From Flagellimonas ochracea (lineage in GTDB: Bacteria > Bacteroidota > Bacteroidia > Flavobacteriales > Flavobacteriaceae), in contig NZ_JAAABI010000003.1 in assembly GCF_009903685.1 (NCBI RefSeq), positions 284,974-348,973 on the forward strand: 64,000 bases of DNA, written 5' to 3'. The translations under genes were made by a program, and so were the position numbers. A model generated the notes under the pieces. The model had not been told where the DNA came from, searched no databases, and worked only from the letters and a program-made list of their open reading frames with translations. This document shows positions 57,501-64,000 of the stretch, piece after piece (position 1 is the first letter of the stretch; every line of letters starts with the position of its first letter).

Positions 57501-58825
57501 CCAGAACCTCGGAAATTAAGATTATTGATGCCAAAACAGGAATAACATTGAGCACCAATAACATACCTTATGGCTCCCAGTTGTTCATCAAGAATGGCGC
57601 AAAAGTTAAAAAGGGTGATGTTATCTGCCAATGGGATCCCTACAATGGGGTAATTGTTTCTGAGTTTACAGGAGAGATTGCCTATGAAAATATAGAGCAA
57701 GGAGTTACCTACCAAGTGGAAATTGATGAACAAACAGGTTTCCAAGAAAAGGTGATTTCCGAATCTAGGAACAAGAAACTCATACCTACCTTATTGATTA
57801 AGGACGGTAAAGGAGAAACATTGCGTTCATACAACCTTCCCGTAGGATCGCACATCATGGTAGATGATGGTGAGAAAATCAAAGAAGGTAAGACCTTGGT
57901 CAAGATTCCTCGTAAATCAGCTAAAGCAGGTGATATTACAGGAGGTCTTCCAAGAGTGACCGAACTTTTTGAAGCACGTAATCCATCTAACCCTGCCGTA
58001 GTTTCTGAGATTGATGGTGTCGTTTCATTTGGCAAGATCAAGCGTGGTAATCGAGAGATTATTATCGAGTCCAAATTGGGTGAGATTAAAAAGTACTTGG
58101 TAAAACTTTCCAACCAAATTTTGGTTCAAGAGAACGATTATGTCAGAGCTGGTATGCCATTGTCCGATGGCTCCATTACACCAGAGGATATTTTGGCAAT
58201 CAAAGGACCATCTGCAGTGCAACAATACTTGGTGAACGAAGTTCAAGAAGTATATCGCTTGCAAGGGGTGAAAATCAACGACAAGCACTTTGAAGTTGTT
58301 GTAAGGCAGATGATGCGTAAGGTGCGAATCGAAGATTCTGGAGATACCACTTTCTTGGAAAACCAATTGGTTCACAAAGATGATTTCATCAAGGAAAATG
58401 ACGAGATTTTTGGAATGAAAGTAGTTGAAGAAGCTGGAGATTCCGAAAGGTTGAAACCAGGTCAGATTATTTCCGCTAGAGAGCTCCGTGATGAAAACTC
58501 CATTTTGAGAAGAGAAGATAAAGCAGTGGTTACAGCTAGGGACGCCGTAGCGGCGACCGCTACGCCGATTTTACAGGGTATAACCCGTGCATCATTGCAG
58601 ACCAAGTCGTTTATTTCGGCTGCATCATTCCAGGAAACTACCAAAGTATTGAACGAGGCTGCCGTTAGCGGTAAGGTTGATACATTGGAGGGCTTGAAGG
58701 AGAATGTAATTGTCGGACATAAAATTCCAGCCGGTACAGGTATGAGGGATTATGACAGCATCATTGTAGGCTCCAAAGAGGAATACGATGAAATCATGGC
58801 CCGAAAAGAGGAATTCAAATTCTAA
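54527..58825 (+). CDS. rpoC: RNA polymerase beta' subunit
   Basis: This 1432-residue subunit carries the catalytic Mg2+ site in [12 protein letters not shown]. The N-terminal zinc ribbon ([20 protein letters not shown]) and second zinc site ([15 protein letters not shown]) are intact, as are [20 protein letters not shown] and the trigger-loop region [16 protein letters not shown]. It follows rpoB after 37 bases and ends at an intrinsic terminator. Confidence 0.99.
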   Translation: MARIKDNNTPKRFNKISIGLSSPEAILAESRGEVLKPETINYRTHKPERDGLFCERIFGPVKDYECACGKYKRIRYRGIVCDRCGVEVTEKKVRRDRVGHINLVVPVAHIWYFRSLPNKIGYLLGLPSKKLDMIIYYERYVVIQPGIAKGPEGEEIQKMDFLTEEEYLNILESIPQENQYLEDSDPNKFIAKMGAECLIDILSRIDLEQLSYELRHKANTETSKQRKTEALKRLQVVEALRESQDNRENRPEWMIMKVIPVIPPELRPLVPLDGGRFATSDLNDLYRRVIIRNNRLKRLMEIKAPEVILRNEKRMLQEAVDSLFDNTRKASAVKTESNRPLKSLSDSLKGKQGRFRQNLLGKRVDYSARSVIVVGPEMKLYECGLPKDMAAELYKPFVIRKLIERGIVKTVKSAKKIIDKKEPVVWDILDNVIKGHPVLLNRAPTLHRLGIQAFQPKLIEGKAIRLHPLACTAFNADFDGDQMAVHLPLGPEAILEAQLLMLASQNILNPANGSPITVPSQDMVLGLYYMTKERKSTKEVPVKGEGITFYSDEEVEIAFNEGKVELNAGIKVRVKDFNEEGELVPQIIETTVGRVLFNSVVPEQAGYINSVLNKKALRNIIGDILAVTDVPTTAEFLDKIKTMGYEFAFKGGLSFSLGDIIIPAEKDEMIADANEQVDGIMMNYNMGLITNNERYNQVIDVWTSTNAMLTELAMKRIREDQQGFNSVYMMLDSGARGSKEQIRQLTGMRGLMAKPKKSTAGGGEIIENPILSNFKEGLSILEYFISTHGARKGLADTALKTADAGYLTRRLVDVSQDVIINIEDCGTLRGIEVEPLKKNEEVVETLGERILGRVSLHDVYNPLNEELVLRAGQEISEADVKKVEATPIEKVEVRSALTCEAPKGICAKCYGRNLATNKMVQRGEAVGVVAAQSIGEPGTQLTLRTFHVGGIAGNISEDSKLEAKFEGIAEIEDLRTVKGENSEGKKADIVISRTSEIKIIDAKTGITLSTNNIPYGSQLFIKNGAKVKKGDVICQWDPYNGVIVSEFTGEIAYENIEQGVTYQVEIDEQTGFQEKVISESRNKKLIPTLLIKDGKGETLRSYNLPVGSHIMVDDGEKIKEGKTLVKIPRKSAKAGDITGGLPRVTELFEARNPSNPAVVSEIDGVVSFGKIKRGNREIIIESKLGEIKKYLVKLSNQILVQENDYVRAGMPLSDGSITPEDILAIKGPSAVQQYLVNEVQEVYRLQGVKINDKHFEVVVRQMMRKVRIEDSGDTTFLENQLVHKDDFIKENDEIFGMKVVEEAGDSERLKPGQIISARELRDENSILRREDKAVVTARDAVAATATPILQGITRASLQTKSFISAASFQETTKVLNEAAVSGKVDTLEGLKENVIVGHKIPAGTGMRDYDSIIVGSKEEYDEIMARKEEFKF

Positions 58826-58830
58826 TATAG

Positions 58831-58863
58831 AAACCCTGGCTTTGGTCAGGGTTTTCTTTTTCA
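58831..58863 (+). terminator. rpoC terminator
   Basis: AAACCCTG (58831-58838) pairs with CAGGGTTT (58847-58854), followed by a T-rich tract. It closes the rplKAJL-rpoBC unit. Confidence 0.8.
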
Positions 58864-58879
58864 ACTTGAAAACAGAACT

Positions 58880-59191
58880 ATGGCAGAAAAAAAACAAAAC
58901 CAAAAACAAATAAATATTGAATTGGATGAGAAGACTGCGGAAGGAACCTATTCCAATCTAGCAATCATCAACCATTCCGTATCAGAATTTGTAGTGGATT
59001 TTATCAGTATGATGCCAGGGGCACCAAAAGCCAAGGTGAAAAGCCGTATTGTTTTAACGCCGCAGCATGCAAAGAAATTTCTAAAAGCCTTAAACGATAA
59101 TGTAGCGCGATTTGAAAAGGCGCATGGCCCCATTCAGGATTATGAGCAACCGCACATACCACTAAACTTTGGGCCTACGGGTGAAGCATAA
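58880..59191 (+). CDS. DUF3467 domain protein
   Basis: This 103-residue protein matches DUF3467: INIELDEKTAEGTYSNLAII, then HSVSEFVVDFISMMPGAPKA, then RIVLTPQHAKKFLKALNDN. These small proteins are widespread and often follow rpoC in Bacteroidota, but their function is unknown. The short gap after the rpoC terminator suggests either its own promoter or read-through. Confidence 0.88.
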   Translation: MAEKKQNQKQINIELDEKTAEGTYSNLAIINHSVSEFVVDFISMMPGAPKAKVKSRIVLTPQHAKKFLKALNDNVARFEKAHGPIQDYEQPHIPLNFGPTGEA

Positions 59192-59227
59192 AAAAACCGG
59201 AACAATTTTACAGTTTTTTATTTTCTG

Positions 59228-60817
59228 CTAATCGTACTCTGAAGTAAAATGTAGTTTGACCGTTGGATATTTCTGTTGGGTCATTTGCAATGAAAATGCG
59301 GAATCTGCCAAAAAGACGAGTTGACCTCTTTTATCGGTGGCCAAAAATTTCTGTTTTACACGTTTGAACTCCTTGAACTCCTCATTGTTTTCATCTTCTG
59401 GTTCCACCCAACATGCCTTGTATACCGGAAAGTTTTCATAAGTGCACTTTGCCCCATATTCATGTTCCAAGCGGTACTGGATAACTTCATATTGCAGTGC
59501 ACCTACGGTACCAATGACTTTTCTGCCGTTCATTTCTAGAGTAAAAAGTTGCGCTACACCTTCATCCATCAATTGGTCAATACCTTTGTACAATTGCTTT
59601 GCTTTCATGGGATCAGCGTTGTTGATATACCTAAAATGCTCTGGGGAAAAACTCGGAATCCCCTTGTAATGCAATTTTTCACCACTGGTCAAGGTGTCGC
59701 CGATCTTAAAGTGCCCAGTATCATGCAGCCCCACAATATCCCCTGGATAAGAGACATCTACAATCTCTTTCTTTTCCGCAAAGAAGGCATTTGGGCTAGA
59801 AAACTTTAGTTTCTTATCGTGCCGTACATGTAAATAGGGTTTGTTTCGTTCAAAAGTTCCCGACACTATCTTTACAAACGCGAGGCGGTCACGATGTTTG
59901 GGGTCCATGTTGGCATGGATTTTAAACACAAAACCTGAAAAATCCTTTTCATTGGCCTTTACCAAGCGCTCCTCAGCCATTTTTGGTCTTGGCGGGGGCG
60001 CAATGTCCACAAAACAATCCAAGAGTTCGCGAACCCCAAAATTATTAAGGGCAGAACCAAAAAAAACGGGTTGTAGTTCACTTCGCAAATAGGCTTCCTT
60101 GTCAAACTCGGGGTATACTCCATTCACAAGTTCTAAGTTGTCCCTGAGATTTTCAGCAGCCTCCTTTCCAATAATATTTTCCAATTCAGGACTGTTTACA
60201 TCATCAAAGGCAATGGTTTCTTCGATATTCTTTTTGCTTGTACCACTAAAAAGGTTGATGTTTTTCTCATAAATATTGTAGATGCCTTTAAAGTCGTACC
60301 CCATACCAATAGGGAAGCTCAATGGGGTAACTGTAAGCCCCAGTTTCTGTTCCACCTCATCCAAAAGGTCAAAAGCATCTTTTCCCTCACGATCCAACTT
60401 GTTGATAAAAACAATCATAGGAATATTTCGCATGCGGCAAACCTCAACCAACTTTTCAGTTTGCTCCTCGACACCCTTGGCAACATCGATGACCACGATT
60501 ACACTGTCCACGGCCGTCAAGGTTCTAAAGGTATCCTCTGCAAAATCTTTATGCCCTGGAGTGTCCAAAATGTTAATTTTCTTATCCTTATAAATAAATG
60601 CCAAAACTGAGGTGGCAACTGAAATCCCCCGTTGACGTTCAATTTCCATAAAATCACTGGTGGCCGATTTCTTGATTTTATTGTTTTTTACAGCACCCGC
60701 CTCTTGTATGGCCCCTCCAAAGAGAAGCAATTTTTCCGTTAAGGTGGTCTTACCAGCATCAGGGTGCGAAATAATACCAAAAGTTCTACGTCTCGCTATT
60801 TCCTTTTCAAAATCCAT
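59228..60817 (-). CDS. prfC: peptide chain release factor 3
   Basis: This 529-residue translational GTPase removes RF1/RF2 from the ribosome after termination. Motifs are ISHPDAGKTTLTEKLL (G1), ERQRGISVATSVLAF (switch I), LDTPGHKDFAEDTFR (G3) and FINKLDREGKDAFDLL (G4), followed by RF3-type domains 2 and 3. The start MDFEKEIARRRTFG is preferred over a TTG six codons upstream. It converges with the DUF3467 gene. Confidence 0.96.
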   Translation of the reverse strand: MDFEKEIARRRTFGIISHPDAGKTTLTEKLLLFGGAIQEAGAVKNNKIKKSATSDFMEIERQRGISVATSVLAFIYKDKKINILDTPGHKDFAEDTFRTLTAVDSVIVVIDVAKGVEEQTEKLVEVCRMRNIPMIVFINKLDREGKDAFDLLDEVEQKLGLTVTPLSFPIGMGYDFKGIYNIYEKNINLFSGTSKKNIEETIAFDDVNSPELENIIGKEAAENLRDNLELVNGVYPEFDKEAYLRSELQPVFFGSALNNFGVRELLDCFVDIAPPPRPKMAEERLVKANEKDFSGFVFKIHANMDPKHRDRLAFVKIVSGTFERNKPYLHVRHDKKLKFSSPNAFFAEKKEIVDVSYPGDIVGLHDTGHFKIGDTLTSGEKLHYKGIPSFSPEHFRYINNADPMKAKQLYKGIDQLMDEGVAQLFTLEMNGRKVIGTVGALQYEVIQYRLEHEYGAKCTYENFPVYKACWVEPEDENNEEFKEFKRVKQKFLATDKRGQLVFLADSAFSLQMTQQKYPTVKLHFTSEYD

Positions 60818-60835
60818 CAACAAAAATTTGGGCAA

Positions 60836-61211
60836 AAATAGATCAATTTAATTTTCTGGCTTATGTTATGGCGTTTGATTTGGGATTGTTGATATCAATA
60901 CAAAAAAACAGGTTTGAATTGCCGCTAAACATAAAAAAGAGATGTATTTTTCAGGGCTGTTTTAGGTTGTGTACCGTGAATTTGGTTTTTGGCAAGATTA
61001 TGACCGGAGATGTGGTAACTAAGGATGATGAATTCGCTTTTTGTCGATTAAAGTATGCGATTACACAAAATTACATTAAATATGCAATTCGGTTTTTTCG
61101 ATGACCAAATACAACCTGATCGGAAAAATATTTAATAAGAATAACCCCAATTTTCTTACACGTACGAGAACTACTGGCCATGGTGATTAGTTGACCAAAA
61201 CTTAATCATTT
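60836..61211. other. non-coding gap between prfC and the adhesin gene
   Basis: About 375 bases of AT-rich DNA. A 78-codon open frame (60868-61104) has no recognisable family, poor composition and no clear start signal, so it is not called. No exact TAnnTTTG box or strong hairpin was seen; the adhesin promoter must lie here but could not be placed. Confidence 0.5.
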
Positions 61212-64000
61212 ATGGAGAAGAATACTTTCATGAATTTTGGGAAGGGCTTGATAAATGTATTTTTTCTTGCATTTGTACTCACCGTATACCCCATCACTAC
61301 TTCTAACGTTGATAACGACGAAACAGGTCGCCTTATGGTTTCCGAATATGTTGATACAGATGGCGATGGTATTTCTGATGAAAAAGATTTAGATGATGAC
61401 GGAGATGGTATCCTGGACACAGTGGAGGATGCCAATCGCGATGGTGACGGAAAGTGCCATACGCAACCCTCAGATCAAGACAATGATGGCATTCCAGATT
61501 ATTTGGATATAGATTCTGATAATGATGGTATAATTGACAACATGGAGGCCCAATCCACGTATTTCTATATCCCACCTTCTTGTGAGGATAAAAATAAAAA
61601 TGGATTGGATGATGCCTATGAAATTCCTTATGGTAACTGTGACGGATTGGTTCCGGTTGATACGGATGGCGATGGAATACCCGATTATAAGGACGTGGAT
61701 TCTGACAATGACGGTATCATTGACAACGTGGAGGCCCAAACAACCGCAGATTTTGTTGTCCAATCTGGAAAAGACAATAACCAAAATGGATTGGATGATG
61801 CTTATGAGGAAATAGGTGATGGTAAATGTGATTATAATGGCAAAGCTTCCCATTATAAAGGAAAGGATAAGGTGGAACTGTGCCACAAAGAAGATAAAAG
61901 CTATAAAAACCCGAGAAGAGGATACCATACCATAAGTGTTGCTCCAGCAGCGGTTCAGGCACATTTGGACCATGGGGATACCTTAGGGGCCTGTGAAGAA
62001 TCCTGCCCGTTCACCGGAGGTTTGCAACCTGTGGACACGGATAGTGATGGGGTTGCTGATTATAGGGATATAGATTCAGATGATGATGGCATCATAGATA
62101 ATGTGGAAGCTCAGAATGTGGAGAACTATCTTCCGCCTAGTGGTGTAGATTCTGATGGAAATGGCTTGGATGACAATTATGAGGAATATCCAGGCAGTTG
62201 TGGAGGAATCGTTCCAATCAATACTGACGAAGATACACAACCAAATTTCAGGGATATAGATTCCGATAATGATGGATTGCCTGATAATGTAGAAGGTCAG
62301 TCCACTGCGGGGTATGTTCCACCAACCGGAGACGACGATGACAAGGATGGTCTGGATAATGCTTACGAAAATGACGGGATTACCCCTGAGGATACAGATG
62401 GCGATGGTACTCCAGACTATCTGGACGTTGACACGGACAATGATTTGGTCGCGGACAACAACGAGGGCAACGACTTCAACTTCGACGGGGTTCCTGACCA
62501 GACCTTCACAGGTACCGACACGGACAACGACGGGCTCGACGATGGCTACGAGGGCAGCAACGTTGACGACGGCTACGATGTGAACGACGAAATCGACGAC
62601 CCTGCCAACGACCTGCCGGACACCGATGGGACGGAGGACGTGAACTACCGTGACCTTGACGATGACGGTGACGGTATCGACACGCCGGACGAGGACGCGG
62701 ACGGCGACGGCGACCCTACCGACGACGACACTGACGATGACGGTACGCCCGATTACCTGGACCCCGATGATGATACCAACCTTATTGATGCTGTTAATGA
62801 CACGTATACTGCAGATGGCTCTGGAGCAGTAATCCCGGACAGCAACGTTCTGGACAACGATACACTGGACGGTGAGCCCGTTACCCTATCGGACGTGATC
62901 CTGACCTCCACGCCCACTGACGAGCTGGCGATAAACGAGGACGGGAGCGTGAGCGTGGCCGAGGGGACCCCTGAGGGCACCTACACCATTGAGTACACCA
63001 TCTGCGAGATCGCCGATGTGGACAACTGCGACACGGCAACGGTGACGATAGAGGTGGGCCCCGGGATGGGGAATGTCATCGATGCGGTGGACGATATGTT
63101 CAATACCGATTCCTCTGGAGGCGTGATCCCGGACAGCAACGTGCTGGACAACGACACCCTTGACGGTGAGCCCGTTACCCTATCGGACGTGATCCTGACC
63201 TCCACGCCCACTGACGAGCTGGCGATAAACGAGGACGGGAGCGTGAACGTGGCCCCCGATACCCCTGAGGGCACCTATACCATTGAGTACACCATCTGCG
63301 AGATCGCCGATGTGGACAACTGCGACACGGCAACGGTGACCATAGAGGTGGGCCCCGGGATGGGCAACGTCATCGATGCGGTGGACGATATGTTCAATAC
63401 CGATTCCTCTGGAGGCGTGATCCCTGACAGCAACGTGCTGGACAACGACACCCTTGACGGGGAGCCCGTGACCCTATCGGACGTGATCCTGACCTCGACC
63501 CCCACGGACGAGCTGACCATCAATGAGGATGGGAGCGTGAGCGTGGCCGAGGGGACCCCCGAGGGCACCTATACCATTGAGTACACCATCTGCGAGATTG
63601 CCGATGTGGACAACTGCGACACGGCCACGGTGACCATAGAGGTGGGCCCCGGGATGGGCAACGTCATCGATGCGGTGGACGATATGTTCAATACAGATTC
63701 CTCTGGAGGCGTGATCCCTGACAGCAACGTGCTGGACAACGACACCCTTGACGGGGAGCCCGTGACCCTATCGGACGTGATCCTGACCTCGACCCCCACG
63801 GACGAGCTGACCATCAATGAGGATGGGAGCGTGAGCGTGGCCGAGGGGACCCCCGAGGGCACCTATACCATTGAGTACACCATCTGCGAGATTGCCGATG
63901 TGGACAACTGCGACACGGCCACGGTGACCATAGAGGTGGGCCCCGGGATGGGCAACGTCATCGATGCGGTGGACGATATGTTCAATACAGATTCCTCTGG
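61212..64000 (+). CDS. giant surface adhesin with Asp-rich (TSP3-like) and tandem Ig-like repeats (partial, 5' part)
   Basis: A single open frame runs from ATG at 61212 to the window edge (929+ residues). Residues 1 to about 31 form a signal peptide (FGKGLINVFFLAFVLTVYP). Residues about 45-520 are Asp/Asn-rich, calcium-binding, thrombospondin type 3-like repeats such as DTDGDGIPDYKDVDSDNDG and IIDNVEAQ. They are interrupted at about 219-262 by a Cys/His module (LCHKEDKSYKN...HTISV...AHLDHGDTLGAC). From residue 525 four complete 98-residue repeats follow, then the start of a fifth; these look like Ig-like/cadherin-like beta domains (VLDNDTLDGEPVTLSD, YTICEIADVDNCDTATVTIEV). Such proteins are usually exported by the type IX system and carry a C-terminal sorting domain, which would lie beyond the window. 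Confidence 0.9.
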   Translation, partial: MEKNTFMNFGKGLINVFFLAFVLTVYPITTSNVDNDETGRLMVSEYVDTDGDGISDEKDLDDDGDGILDTVEDANRDGDGKCHTQPSDQDNDGIPDYLDIDSDNDGIIDNMEAQSTYFYIPPSCEDKNKNGLDDAYEIPYGNCDGLVPVDTDGDGIPDYKDVDSDNDGIIDNVEAQTTADFVVQSGKDNNQNGLDDAYEEIGDGKCDYNGKASHYKGKDKVELCHKEDKSYKNPRRGYHTISVAPAAVQAHLDHGDTLGACEESCPFTGGLQPVDTDSDGVADYRDIDSDDDGIIDNVEAQNVENYLPPSGVDSDGNGLDDNYEEYPGSCGGIVPINTDEDTQPNFRDIDSDNDGLPDNVEGQSTAGYVPPTGDDDDKDGLDNAYENDGITPEDTDGDGTPDYLDVDTDNDLVADNNEGNDFNFDGVPDQTFTGTDTDNDGLDDGYEGSNVDDGYDVNDEIDDPANDLPDTDGTEDVNYRDLDDDGDGIDTPDEDADGDGDPTDDDTDDDGTPDYLDPDDDTNLIDAVNDTYTADGSGAVIPDSNVLDNDTLDGEPVTLSDVILTSTPTDELAINEDGSVSVAEGTPEGTYTIEYTICEIADVDNCDTATVTIEVGPGMGNVIDAVDDMFNTDSSGGVIPDSNVLDNDTLDGEPVTLSDVILTSTPTDELAINEDGSVNVAPDTPEGTYTIEYTICEIADVDNCDTATVTIEVGPGMGNVIDAVDDMFNTDSSGGVIPDSNVLDNDTLDGEPVTLSDVILTSTPTDELTINEDGSVSVAEGTPEGTYTIEYTICEIADVDNCDTATVTIEVGPGMGNVIDAVDDMFNTDSSGGVIPDSNVLDNDTLDGEPVTLSDVILTSTPTDELTINEDGSVSVAEGTPEGTYTIEYTICEIADVDNCDTATVTIEVGPGMGNVIDAVDDMFNTDSS
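62784..64000 (+). repeat. 294-bp tandem repeats within the adhesin gene
   Basis: Unit starts at 62784, 63078, 63372, 63666 and 63960 are spaced by exactly 294 bases (98 codons). Copies 3 and 4 appear to differ at a single base (ACCGAT versus ACAGAT); copy 1 is the most diverged. The array continues past the window. Confidence 0.95.

Noticed and set aside
60868..61104. 78-codon open frame in the gap before the adhesin gene
   Set aside because: No recognisable family, no good initiation context and biased composition unlike neighbouring genes; treated as non-coding.
62314..62832. Thr/Met-rich frames in another plus-strand phase
   Set aside because: Frame-shifted reading of the Asp-rich repeats (GAC/GAT codons), not separate genes.
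62753..63862. Series of similar 75-97 codon antisense frames
   Set aside because: They recur every 294 bases because they are the reverse reading of the adhesin repeats; shadows of the coding strand.
62784..64000. Possible CRISPR-like regular repeats
   Set aside because: Units are 294 bases, contiguous, in one open reading frame and without spacers; they are protein repeats.

Overview
The window is a chromosomal segment of a member of the Bacteroidota, most likely a marine Flavobacteriaceae of the Muricauda/Allomuricauda type (the genus is an inference). Supporting signs are several promoters of the bacteroidetal form (TTTG, 18-20 bases, TAnnTTTG), near absence of Shine-Dalgarno sequences except a strong one before rpsU, DUF1573, DUF2851 and DUF3467 proteins, a small PspC protein, and a large Asp-rich surface adhesin. 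Apart from the adhesin this is core-genome DNA: no prophage, insertion sequence, CRISPR array or defence island is visible.

Layout. 1-6574: partial PLP aminotransferase (-), PDZ aspartyl protease, DUF1573 protein (-), valS and a membrane fatty-acid hydroxylase. 6571-11272 (-): rsfS-ftsH-LUD-cdsA-psd-ACBP, a membrane proteostasis and phospholipid cluster. 11355-19454: birA, SRPBCC protein, pyrE, NUDIX hydrolase, M14 peptidase, a cytosolic PAS histidine kinase with its receiver protein, coaD and ddl. 19534-26941: PASTA protein, rluD-like synthase, yaaA, ppc, uracil-DNA glycosylase and M20 peptidase. 26964-34109 (-): a complete trp operon in the order trpE-G-D-C-F-B-A, preceded by a leader peptide with three consecutive Trp codons and a terminator, i.e. 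an attenuator. 34184-35881 (-): marR, nitroreductase, yceI. 35997-45606: two thioredoxin-fold proteins, rhodanese, DUF2851, PspC, K+ channel, AGCS symporter, helix-hairpin-helix protein, acyl-CoA dehydrogenase, rpsU, xerC and hpf. 45628-58863: tRNA-Thr-Tyr-Gly-Thr, tuf, tRNA-Trp, secE, nusG, rplK-A-J-L, rpoB, rpoC, the classical translation/transcription supercluster. 58880-60817: DUF3467 protein and prfC. 61212-64000: 5' part of a giant adhesin with calcium-binding Asp-rich repeats and then nearly identical 294-bp tandem repeats, running off the window.

The most notable observations are the trp leader/attenuator, a degenerate GIY-YIG remnant lying between that attenuator and trpE, and a family of small palindromic elements bounded by TGTCATT/AATGACA. 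Two of these elements sit in trp intergenic gaps, one half-copy lies among the tRNA genes, and one 78-base element is inserted in frame inside trpF. Other points are the rpsU Shine-Dalgarno sequence, a MarR operator palindrome on its own promoter, a terminator-like hairpin at the start of the tRNA-tuf transcript, and an abrupt shift of base composition inside the adhesin gene.
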